Assembly (NCBI GenBank): GCA_024803745.1 | Contig: JANJXV010000188.1 | Span: forward strand, 248,001-312,000 | Origin: Megascapheus bottae | Taxonomy: Eukaryota; Chordata; Mammalia; Rodentia; Geomyidae | DNA length: 64,000 nucleotides | Direction: 5' to 3' | Part shown: positions 54,816 to 64,000 of the stretch, in pieces | How the letters are laid out: every line of letters begins with the position of its first letter | Numbering within the stretch: position 1 is the first letter of the stretch | Made by a program: the position numbers and the translations under genes | Notes under the pieces: generated by a model | What the model was told of the DNA's origin: nothing | Database searches by the model: none | Seen by the model: only the letters and a program-made list of their open reading frames with translations

Positions 54816-55357
54816 GTAGGAAAAAGGTTTTGACACTTAGCCTTTTATATGTATTGAATTTGCAAGTTCTGAAGCATTCATGGTAAAATATTAAGGAAAT
54901 GCTTAGCTCATGGTGATTAAGTGAAATTGAAAGCCTGGATTAATGCAGCCTTGTTTAATATGCAGTTATTTACTGGACTTGTACCCTTGTATTCTTGTTC
55001 TGGGCCAAGCCTATAGTGAGAGCAGTGAGACACAAATGCGAGGGAATGTCCAAATTCAGAATTACTAAGAAGAACAGCATTTTAAGGTATATTTTTTACC
55101 ATCTATAAGTAGTTGCCATTCAAAAAAGCAGTTTGAGAATTCAGTGCATTGTGAGTAAGGTCACTCATTCATCATTCTCCTCCCTGCATCTCAACCCACT
55201 ACTTCCTTCCTACCATTTCTTTAATGTTGTAGGATATACACATGACTTTGTAATTCCGTATTTAAGAAATAAGAATCAACGTTTTCTAAAAAGCTGTATC
55301 CTCATTAACTGACTTATGTAATTGTAGCCTCTCTGTACAACACCATTATAATGAGTT

Positions 55358-56205
55358 GTAAAAATATTTTTTATTGTAATTAATAGGAGGGTTACATTAC
55401 TTTTGCCAGATAGAAGGTGCACTACTTCACATACATTGATACCCTTTCTCAAGTCTTGGACCCCATTTCCCTCCCCCCACTCCCACCCTCATCTTGTTTT
55501 TGCCCCTTTCCTATCCAATTTCAAATAACCAAATACGCATATATACAATATATCAGATAACAAAGTGAAATACTATAAAAATATGAGATAACCAAGGGAC
55601 AGCAAAAGAAATGGGAGATAACATAGTACATTAAGGACAACAATCACTCATTTTATGGCTTTTGTTTCTATTTCCTATAAGTCCTTTCATTTAGCGACAT
55701 ACTGTATGTCCTTATGTATCTAGGTTTTGCTCTATTGCAAATCGCTGCTAGGAGAGCCCAAGATTTCTACTGATTATGACAAATAGGTGAAACCATTGAG
55801 TATATGTTCCTTTGAGTCTGACTTACTTCACTTAATATGATTTTTTCTAAGTCTTTCCATTTCCTTCCAAATGGAGTGATGTCATTCTTTCTGACAGCAG
55901 CATAGAATTCCATTGTGTAAAAATACCACATCTTGTTGATCCACTCATCAATCGAAGGGTATCAGAGTTGGTTCCATAGCTTTGCTATGGTAAATAGTGC
56001 TGCAGTGAACATCGTTGTGCTAGTGGCTTTAGTATGTCCTTGTTTCTGGACAGTTGGGTAAATGCCAAGTAGTGGAATTGCTGGGTCATAGGGGAACTCT
56101 ATGTTTAGTCTTTTGAGGAGCTCCCATAATGCTTGAATGAGTTTGCACTCCCATCAACTGTGTAATAATGATCCCTCCTCGCCACATCCCCTCCAGCATC
56201 TTAAT
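55358..56205 (-). mobile_element. LINE-1 3' end, - strand
   Basis: The reverse 3' UTR (TTTATTGTAATTAATAGGAG) runs into distal ORF2 up to CCACATCCCCTCCAGCATC, then stops at an A/T run. This could be the sense half of an inverted insertion. Confidence 0.9.
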
Positions 56206-56234
56206 AAAAAAAAAATATATATATATATATAAAG

Positions 56235-56740
56235 AAATTAGGCACAATAAAAATGCGTGATGGAAAAATATAGTCTTTTCAATAATTGGTATTAGGACTT
56301 CCATATGTAGAAAATTAAAATTGGATCCTTGTTTATCACCATGCACCAATATCAACTCAAATGAATTTAAAGACCTCAAAGTCAGGCCTGAAACATTGAA
56401 ACTATTGCAAGTTGGAGTAGGAGAAATATTAGAACTGATAGGCATAGGCAGGAACTTTTTTGAAATAGTGGCAAGGCCACAGAAAGTAGGAGAGACTTGA
56501 CAAATGTGATTATATCAAAATAAAAATTTTCTGCACAGCAAAGAACATAGGTGCTAAACTAAAAACACAGCCAACAGACTGGTAGATTTTTACCAACAAT
56601 ATATCTGACAAAGTGCTAATATCCAAAATATACAAGAAGCTCAAAAATTAACATCTCCCCCAAACTAATGAGCTAATCAGTAATTTGGCAAAGGAGCTAG
56701 AAAGACCTTTCAAAAAAATAATAAAGTAATTTTTAAAAGA
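56235..56740 (+). mobile_element. Older LINE-1 ORF2 fragment, + strand
   Basis: It matches the mid-ORF2 segment of old L1s (ATGCACCAATATCAACTCAA, ACTGGTAGATTTTTACCAAC, GCTAATATCCAAAATATACA). Divergence is higher than in the neighbouring antisense L1, so it is probably a separate insertion. Confidence 0.78.
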
Positions 56741-56879
56741 ATCAAAGGAAAGGTGGGCATTGTAGACTTGTGCCTGTAATCTTAGCCACTTAAAAAGCTA
56801 GGAACTAAGAAAGTTCATAAGTAGCTCTGTCCAAAGAGGACAGATAAGCACTGTGATTGTATTAACCCCTTTTCTGTAG

Positions 56880-56960
56880 GACAGCCTTGAATACTTCGGG
56901 GAGCGCAGAACTGACAGGAATGTGAGCAGTCAGTTTCAAGGAGTAGAAACTCCTTCCCAA
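56880..56960 (+). CDS. Tpte: Tpte phosphatase exon (YFGERRTD, GVETPSQ)
   Basis: This 81-nt phase-0 exon encodes DSLEYFGERRTDRNVSSQ followed by FQGVETPSQ. It matches the YYFGERRTD...FQGVETPSQ block of TPTE/TPTE2, equivalent to the TI-loop part of PTEN. The acceptor is CTTTTCTGTAG and the donor GTAAGT. It is intact. Confidence 0.92.
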
Positions 56961-59708
56961 GTAAGTTTCTCTTGTCACAAAGTTATTTATGGGGAGATGT
57001 TAGTGGCACATTTAGCCTGGTCGCATCTGTAACCCTTCTTTAACAATCAATGATGGCAGAGGACTTGTGACTCCTAACCATTTCCTGATCTTTGGAGGCC
57101 CACATCTGTAGCCTCATAGGCTACTTGGCCTGGTTCTCTGCCGGGGCCTACCGGCAGCAAATTGGGGTTCCTGAAATATGGGGCAGGGACTGGAAAAAAT
57201 AGAAGAGACAAACACATGGGGTTGGTAGGTCTGCAGCCCAGGTAAAGACTGCAGCCCCGTTTATCCTCAACTCAAGGCTTCTATCCCTTCTTGAAACCAG
57301 GGAACTTCCAGGTGTTACATTCATATGGTAAATCTCAGGTCATTTAAACAGAATAAGGCCAGAAAACCATAAGACAATAAAGCAATTGTCTGATGCAAAT
57401 CAAGGTACAGTTTGATTCCACTCTGGCTCCCAACAGTTCTCAACAGAGCATCACACATTCCATTTCTTATTCTTTATTCCCTACAGCTTCTGGAATTGAG
57501 TCCCCTCCCAAAAAGGAAGGTCAAATATCTGAGGTTTTCTGATGCCTGAAGATGATCTCTGGCTAGTAGATGATCTACTAGCCATTAGTTTCCCTAGAAA
57601 GAGAGATTGAATCCTTCACCAGTTTTTGCTAAGGCAATGAGCAATTCAAGGTCTTTAGAACACTGCCAGGATGGTTTTGTGATGACCCCAGTGTAGGGGA
57701 AAGAAGAGTGCAGAGAAGAGAAAGAATGAGAGAGCCTCAGACCAAGAATGAGAGATAAAGGCACACAGAGATAGTGGGAGTATGAAAGAAGAAAACAGAA
57801 TGAACTGGGAAAATAAGTATTTTACAAATCTTGTTCTAGCAGACATTATCATATACTTTCATTCCATATTCTTAACATTGTTTAAACTATCCACTGTTGT
57901 CCTATTTTCCTCTGATAATACTTTATTATGAAAATATGAAAAATCCCAATTATATTGGATTGGAGTGTTGGTCACTATAAAAAAAATAACTGACCAAAGA
58001 ACTTAAAGTGGGGAAAGATTCATTTGGGCTCACAGTTTCAGGATTTACTTTAAGGCCACTTGATCCCATTGCTTTGGGCCTACACTGACACTGAACAATC
58101 ATGTCAAGGGTATTGTGGAGAAGGATTGCTCACTTCAAGGTTCCCAGGAAGCTGAGGAGAAGGAAGGGATTGCGACATGATCCATCCTTCCAGTGACTTC
58201 TTTGGTTTCATGAGGCCCCAACTCCTAAGATTTTCCCCACCTCTTACTAATGCTTTAAATTTAGGAAGCCCTCACCGAATGAATCTGTTGATAAAGTCAA
58301 AAGCCTCATAATATAATTACTTCCCCATACCCACCTCTGAACGCTGCTGGTATACTGGGGATCAAGCCTTCCACCTATGAGCCTTTTAAGTGCACATTTC
58401 ATATCCAAATTCTAACACACAAAGATGGAACCATACAGTGCATTCTACAATCATCATCCCAACCTACAGTCATGCTTTGTTTATTCCTTCCCCACTCTTC
58501 TCAAACCCTGGGTCACCCTTCCTACTCTTCTTTCCTCAACCAGGATTACTTTGAAGGAAATTCTATTCATCAGGTCCTTTTACCTCACAAGAAGTTTGGC
58601 ATGACACCCAACATATGCACTCTAAAAAAAAAATCCAACAACTGCAAAGCATCTACCCGACACTGATGACTGGCACCTGTCTGTATTTCTAGATACAGGC
58701 TGAGATTTGAGAATGGTGTTTCAAAGCCAGCCCTGGCAGGAAATCCTTTCATTCTTAGTTCTAATGAAGAACCCAAACAGCCTGAGTTGGAGATGCGAAG
58801 TGGTACAGCACTGCCCTATTGCATCTTGCATTGCCCTATTGCATTTTCAGGCATCTTTCTCACTATTGCCCTTTCATTGTTTGCCCACCCTGGGGCTTAA
58901 ACTCAGTGGCCTGGTGCTCAGTAGGCTTGAACTCTTCACAAGTGGCACTTTACCAGGTGAGCTAGATCTCTAGCTCAACTTCTGGCTAAGTATATAGAGA
59001 TGGATTATCTCAAAGTTTTCAGCCCTGGCTGGCATTATTCTTCAGTCCTCTCAGCTTCTGCCTCCTGAGTAGCTTGGATTACAGACATCAGCCACTCGCA
59101 TGCAGTACAAGTGCTTTTGCTAATTGGAAATGTGGCAGTTCACTTTATGAACTCTTCTCAGTTGGTTCATCATCAGACATCTGGAGTTTCTCAAAGAGAA
59201 TTCTAAGAAATCCTGTTTGAGCAACTTGCTAGGAGCCAAAGAGTATTGAAAGGTTCCCTTACCAAAAAAAAAAACATATTGGAGAAAAAGGCAGATAAAG
59301 AATCTCTTCTCTGTAGAGGACCCCTCACTAATGGTACAGAATCATCTAGTGCAGCTATGTGGAGATGTCATTCCTCCTGATGAGGAACTATCTCCCAAAC
59401 CATAGTCCTTTCTCTAGTGCATGACAACAGATTGTGTCATCGCTGTTTCAGCACCTTCACTGTTCTCATGGTCATAAGCAAGCCTAGAAGCAAGGGCTTG
59501 TTCTTTCCATGTTACTGTCTGCAAGTCTCAGCTGGGCTCTTTTTCCACAATGAGGAAAACACATAAGAATGTTGATAATGTAAGGGCTCATTCTAAATGT
59601 TGTCTTCCTTTCTTACTGCTGTTCACAAGCTGAAAAAGAGAAGGAAATTAGGATACTGACTTTACATCTGGCATTCCCACTAAAGTGGAGGCTTTTGTTG
59701 CTTTACAG
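56961..59708. other. Tpte intron with solo LTR and old repeats
   Basis: It contains the solo LTR (57139-57435), an old interspersed repeat that I cannot name (57975-58425; TTTGGGCTCACAGTTTCAGG, CCCCACCTCTTACTAATGC), SINE remnants (58660-58800 and 58865-58980), and a B1-like antisense piece (about 59000-59110). Nothing is recognised at 59120-59700. Confidence 0.6.
57139..57435 (-). mobile_element. Solo IAP-like LTR with 6-bp target duplication
   Basis: This 297-bp element is bounded by TGCCGGGGCC on the left and CCCAACA on the right, and is flanked by GTTCTC duplications at 57133-57138 and 57436-57441. In minus orientation it begins TGTTGGGAGCC, the IAP/ERVK-type LTR start. No internal region remains, as expected after LTR-LTR recombination. 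It lies in the Tpte intron before the exon at 59709. Confidence 0.8.
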
Positions 59709-59815
59709 AGTCGCTATGTCCACTACTTTGACATCTTGAAGAATGTGTTGAACTGGGAAATGCCAGGGAAAAAAACCTCTTAAAATTGTGAAGTTTGTGA
59801 TTTACTCCATCCAAG
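59709..59815 (+). CDS. Tpte: Tpte exon linking phosphatase and C2, with a one-base frameshift
   Basis: The exon opens SRYVHYFDILKNVLNWEMPG, matching the KRYVAYFAQVKHLYNWNLP-type segment. It then meets a run of seven A (59769-59775) and reaches TAA four codons later. A family-like continuation (KFVIYSI, matching IIYSIP) lies in the neighbouring frame and joins correctly to the C2 exon, so the lesion is one extra base. If real, it removes the whole C2 domain. The acceptor is TGCTTTACAG and the donor GTAAGT. A homopolymer sequencing error is the main alternative. Confidence 0.88.
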
Positions 59816-60389
59816 GTAAGTGCTTTAGAAAGGAAGGAGAAGACAAGAGGATGTGCGATCCACTATTTGGGAGGGTTTTGCTTATGTTATGCAAATGATC
59901 CTACATCACAGCTAAGTGTCAATGCATGTGACCTTCTCCCTCTTGAGCTCTCCTTAGATGCCTCTCTTATTCCCTTACCCATTTCCACTTGAGGGGAGGT
60001 TCTACCCCTTGCCTTCTGTTCTCGATGTTCTTGTCTCAACCTAGGATAGATTTTTTTTTCCATAGGAGAAGAGAAGATTAAAGAACCCAGTAGAGTCCTT
60101 CTTTCTCAGACTCATTTCTCCTTCATGGTTCATCTCAGCATTGCTGGCCCTGCCTCATTTTCTTGGCCAGTCCTTCCAGCGGCCCTTTCTTCTCAGAACT
60201 ATAGTCTTTTCTCTCTTTCCTCCTTCTCTAAGCATCTCCTCACTATCTTCTCCATCAGGATGCCTTATTTTATTTGTTGCCACCTTTGGCCAGGTCATAT
60301 GCTAGCATTCAGCTGGGTTGTGAGCAGAAAAGACAAATAAGTGCTTAGATTTTAAAAAACCAACTACAATGCAGGGGTTCTCAAGGCTC

Positions 60390-60610
60390 TTTACCTAAAA
60401 GCCTCCTTACTGAGAAGGCTGACATGTGGAGGACCACAGTTTGAAGCCATCCCAAGCCACTCTGAGTCTCCAATTGCAACCAAAAAAAGCAAAATGGGGG
60501 CATGCCTCAAGTGATAGAGTGTCAGCTAGACAAGCTGAGCAGGTTCAAGACCCAGACTTCAAACTCTGCTACTTGCAAATACAAAAGTTAGACTCTGTTG
60601 CAGGCCAGGT
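60390..60610 (+). repeat. Composite SINE, + strand
   Basis: A degraded copy with TGAGAAGGCTGACATGTGGA, TTTGAAGCCATCCCAAGCC and CAGGTTCAAGACCCAGAC. Confidence 0.7.
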
Positions 60611-61704
60611 TTAGGTAGTACAGACAAGGTTCCTAGAGGGCAGCACTTGGATTCCCCTGACTGCCCTTGTTTGACACTCACACCTGAATCTCCATGGACA
60701 TAGAACAGGTTTGGAGAACTTGTTCTTCTACTAGACTCCTCAAGCAACTGCCAAGTTGGTGCTGTTTCCAAGAAATCAGACTGTCTACTTTAGACTTCCC
60801 AATATTGCTGGAAAGACTGGCACAGACCACCCAGTTCTCCAGAGTTTCCCCTGGGTTCTCCATCTCAGTCTTCCCACAACTGGGACTACAGGCTTGGGCC
60901 ACTCTACTCTTTTCCTAGATGAAGTCTCTCTTTACCCAGGCTGGCCTAGAAAAATAGTGAAAGAGGTTATTTATTTAGAGCTAGAAACCTAAACATGTAG
61001 AAGAAGGTGAGACAGAGAATTTTCACTTCATTTTGTCTGTATTTTGTCGGTGGGTGCATGGGGGGATCATGGGTTTCCAGCCCAACCTGTGAGTTGTACC
61101 TGAACTCTTCAGCTCAAGGTTACGACCCTACCCCTGTTCCTGGGTGTTGTCCCTAAGCTCTGCAGTACCCTTGAGCCAAGCCCCACTTCCTGTTTTCTGG
61201 AGGTTAGATGGAGATAAGAGTCTCGGGTCCTTTGTGCCCAGGCTGGCTTTGAACCTTGATCCTCAGATCTCAGACACTAAGGGCTATGGTTACTATGGAA
61301 GCCACTGAGCCCAGCTTTGTCTGTATTTTTCAAGGATGAAATTCCTTTGTGTGATGTAAATTGTTTAAATGTGAGGAAAATAAAGGCTTAGCACATTGTA
61401 CTTGTGCATTTCAGTGGCTTATTGCTAGAGGATATCAGTAGAAAGCAGTTGGACAACTGGAACAAGGGAGAGGAGAGTGCAGCAAAAGCCATGTTTCCAT
61501 CAGAAATCTTTCTGATGATAGTGTTTGATCCATGAAATTAAGAGACACCAAAACAAGGCAAGATGAAAACCCAATCAGACATGCTTCATGTTAATGTGAA
61601 ATAGGCAAGGTTGAAAGGAAAAGCTTCATTGTGGACTCTGAAACCAGATCTTGGAGGAAAGGCTAAAGGAAGAGGGGCCATTTGAACTGAGGAAAAGGTC
61701 ACAC

Positions 61705-61880
61705 ACCCTGGGGTCACGTTGGTTATCCTAGCTACTTAGGAGGCTGAGAACTGAGGATTGTGGTTTGAAGCCAACCCAGATAGAAAACACTTATCCCCAA
61801 TTAATTATAAATATTCCAAAGTGAAAGGCTGTCCCATCCAGCGGGACATCAACTAGGGCCAAGAACCTAGAGGGAGGAAT
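61705..61880 (+). repeat. Composite B1/ID-type SINE, + strand
   Basis: It contains TATCCTAGCTACTTAGGAGG, CTGAGAACTGAGGATTGTGG and TTGAAGCCAACCCAGAT. Confidence 0.78.
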
Positions 61881-61896
61881 GAAAGGGACAGGAGAC

Positions 61897-62770
61897 ATGA
61901 AGAAGGCAGCAAGACAAGCATCCTGATCAAGCTGCCAATTTATTTTTCACACAAGGGTTTATATGCCTCTTCAGGAGAGGGATTGGGGTATAGGAACTGC
62001 TCGGGGGAGGGGGTCCGGTAGTAGGATGTTTGCTTGGGGTAGAGGCCAGGTAGTAGGATGTTTGCATATCAACGCAAGCAGGCATGTGTTGCTTATTGAC
62101 CTACTTACAAGATGCAAGCACATTCTTACAGTAAGAATTCAGGGAGGGGGAGAATGTCCCCGATCTCCTCCCATCATCTTGAAATAAGTGAGGGGCAAGG
62201 ATTTAGGCAATATCTGAATTATGGTAGGCGTTAACCTGAGAGGGGGGACAGAGGCCCTGATTCCTAGAATGGAGGCCATGTTGAGGAAGAAGCAAGACCC
62301 ACTGGCTCATGTATCTGTCTTTCTGCTAAGGCCAAGCAACTTTTTGCGGGGGAATGGTTTTCATAGATGCCAACCTCCATGCTATTGGGCGTGTCCCTCA
62401 GGAGACCCCGAGACTGAGGGCTGTTTAGGCTGTCTCCTCGCAGTCTTAGCTGCACCTCATGCAAATGCTCTACACCAGTCAACGGTAGATGCATATCCCT
62501 CGAGTGGGGATTACGGTTCCTCTGGGGGCCCCATAGTCCCCATACCCATTTAGTATCTCCCTCATCTAGGCTATTCAGCACTGGATGGAAAATTCACCCA
62601 TCCAGAGTCACCATAATGGCTGGAACCAACTAGGGGACTTTGAGTTTAGCACAGAATGTCCCATCACCAAGAGTTTTTGGTTCCAGTCCCCTCAGGAAAC
62701 GGCTGTGGGGTGGTGGTAGAATCAGGCAGAACAGAATATGTGGCAGCAGTTTCATCTCTCAGTAACTCCA
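61897..62770 (-). mobile_element. Possible decayed LTR-element remnant
   Basis: This GC-richer block is unlike the surrounding AT-rich intron. In minus orientation it has an AATAAA near 61940 and a CCCAATAG box near 62385. LTR edges, target duplications and a recognisable retroviral protein were not found. The opposing ORFs at 62221-62581 match nothing I recognise. The call is tentative. Confidence 0.3.
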
Positions 62771-63799
62771 ATGGAATGTCACACCTCCTGCTGGGTTGCC
62801 AGCAAATTTCTGCACAAACTGGTTAAAGAAGCTAAACCTAAGGCCTGACTTCGGTGAATTCTCCCAATGATTCCCTGGTTGTTTTCCTGAGCACACTCAT
62901 TTTGTCAGGCTGACAACCCATTAGTTTTTTTTTAACCTTTTCTTTTTTTAAAAAAAGAATTTATTAACGTTGATTTTTACATCATCTTTTCAATGACAAG
63001 TTTAATATACAAGTGTTCAAGGAGGCAATCTCTATTTACAATCACTGGGACTTAGTATTTAGAACTTAATCACAATGAAGCTAAGGTTTGTATGTCATAG
63101 AAACACATTAATTTATGAAATAAAACTATGTCTATAGAGTCATAGGTTTTTATGTCTATATAGAGGAGGAATTTAGATTAATGTGGAGAGAATAGGGGAA
63201 TGCAGCCATAATATTTAACAACATATATCCTATGAACCTAGGGAAATGGAGAAGATAGGATAGGGGTTGATATATCCATCAAGATATATTGTACTTATAA
63301 ACTGATTGGTTAATATAAACCCACTTGTGTAACCACCTAAGATACTAAAAGTATAAGTTAAAATGGCATAGAACTATTTCTCTCTAATGTTTGGGTATAC
63401 CTCACCAATATTATCCTTGATATTGATTTATAAATTTGACTTAGAGAAAATTAAATTTAGATTATTATTATAGAGCTCTAAAGGTAGCATTTCATAAGCA
63501 AGAAATTCTGGAAGCTCCCAATGTTTTTTTTTTTTCCTGGAATGGTGATGTAGTAAGAATTTATCTTGTAGAAGATTAAGATATAATGATTTTTCTCTTT
63601 CTTTGCAATATTGTGAACTGCTTTAAGAGGCAGAAACCATTTGTAAAGGACAAATTCTATGCAAGATCAAATGATTAACTAAACCCACAACCTTAGTAGG
63701 CCAATATTTTCTCTCTTTATTCTCCATTGAGTTAACTGGCAAGACATTTTGCTCTGTACTCTAACAAACATACACGTTTTCTTTTTCACTTTTATGCAG

Positions 63800-63888
63800 G
63801 AGTAGGAGAAGGTAATGGAGCAGACCTGAAAATTGAAATAATAATGCAGCACAAGACTGTATTTACTTGTACTCGCCAAACCTGCACG
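63800..63888 (+). CDS. Tpte: Tpte exon: first strands of the C2 domain
   Basis: This exon begins with two bases completing Gly and encodes VGEGNGADLKIEIIMQHKTV, then FTCTRQTCT. It matches the DLKIQIEMEKKVVFS strand pair that opens the TPTE C2 domain, which docks the phosphatase on membranes. The acceptor is TTTTATGCAG and the donor GTGAGC. It is in frame with the non-shifted version of the previous exon. Confidence 0.87.
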
Positions 63889-64000
63889 GTGAGCCAAAGC
63901 TCATAAATGAGAATTCTCATGTTTGTGTCAAAGCTCCCAGTCAAGTGGCATGATGGTCTTCCCCAAAGTAACATTCACCAAAAAGAGACAGCTCTTGCCC
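63889..64000. other. Start of next Tpte intron, window edge
   Basis: Only 112 bp after the C2 exon donor GTGAGC; nothing recognisable. The remaining C2 exons are expected beyond the edge. Confidence 0.6.

Larger units (their letters stand above)
54816..56879. other. Tpte intron with LINE-1 fragments in both orientations
   Basis: After about 540 bp of unremarkable sequence comes an antisense L1 3' end (55358-56205), an AT run (56210-56232), an older + strand L1 piece (56235-56740) and a short SINE remnant (56745-56800). Confidence 0.7.
59816..63799. other. Tpte intron before the first C2 exon
   Basis: It holds SINEs at 60390-60610 (+), 61105-61320 (-) and 61705-61880 (+), and the GC-rich candidate LTR remnant (61897-62770). 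The part at 62930-63790 is AT-rich with no recognised feature. Confidence 0.6.
5586..63888 (+). other. Tpte: Tpte (TPTE/TPTE2) gene, partial: voltage-sensing phosphoinositide phosphatase
   Basis: This span contains 22 inferred exons of a TPTE-family gene, which joins a four-helix voltage sensor to a PTEN-like lipid phosphatase and a C2 domain. TPTE-family proteins are membrane proteins; many act on phosphoinositides and are expressed mainly in testis. The order voltage sensor, basic linker, phosphatase, C2 is kept, and every junction I checked joins in a compatible phase. The first (Met) exon is not identified and may lie left of the window. The final C2 exons lie to the right. Two lesions are visible: a provirus on the 3' splice site at 54753 and a one-base frameshift near 59771. 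The gene is either recently inactivated, polymorphic for these lesions, or affected by an assembly error at the frameshift. Family assignment is firm; functional status is open. Confidence 0.9.

Overview
The window is mammalian nuclear DNA, most likely from a rodent. It is a long run of introns filled with LINE-1 copies, tRNA-derived ID-like SINEs, composite B1/ID-type SINEs, microsatellites, processed pseudogenes and endogenous retroviral pieces. The dimeric ID-like SINE resembles elements described from geomyoid rodents (pocket mice, kangaroo rats, gophers). That placement is inference from memory; only the repeat structure is seen directly. Almost none of the open reading frames are genes. 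The real coding content sits in short exons.

One gene explains the + strand from about 5.6 kb to the right edge: the voltage-sensing phosphatase TPTE/TPTE2 (rodent Tpte). Its conserved exons are present in order with matching splice phases: S1-S2 (26875), S3 (29032), S4 (32582), basic linker (32795), phosphatase exons (34130, 37927, 39100, 39282, 54754, 56880), the phosphatase-C2 junction (59709) and the first C2 exon (63800). The last C2 exons lie beyond position 64000. Upstream lies a ladder of ten mini-exons, each 51 or 54 nt and all phase 2-2. They sit in three diverged copies of a duplicated genomic segment (A about 3.62-10.4 kb, B about 10.64-16.9 kb, C about 21.2-24.9 kb) and look like a repeat-amplified, modular N-terminal cytosolic tail.

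The most striking feature is a young 4,586-bp class II (IAP-like) provirus at 50164-54749, antisense to Tpte. It has 553-bp LTRs and a 5-bp CTAGG target duplication. It landed exactly on the 3' splice site of the exon that completes the catalytic P-loop. Its internal region is one uninterrupted ORF in which Gag is fused in frame to RT, RNase H and integrase, with the end of Gag and the protease region missing. This layout is analogous to mouse IAP I-delta-1 elements. The primer-binding site matches elongator tRNA-Met.

A one-base A-run frameshift in the exon at 59709 adds to the evidence that this Tpte copy may be broken or decaying.

Other contents are processed pseudogenes of PSMC1 (+, about 30.05-31.6 kb), GINS4 (-, 17.69-18.64 kb) and DSTN (-, 18.64-19.35 kb), an MER5A-like DNA transposon fossil, a solo IAP-like LTR with 6-bp duplications (57139-57435), a twin-primed L1, and a nested L1 pile-up (40.6-48.3 kb). 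No tRNA or rRNA genes, CRISPR arrays or recognisable promoters were seen.
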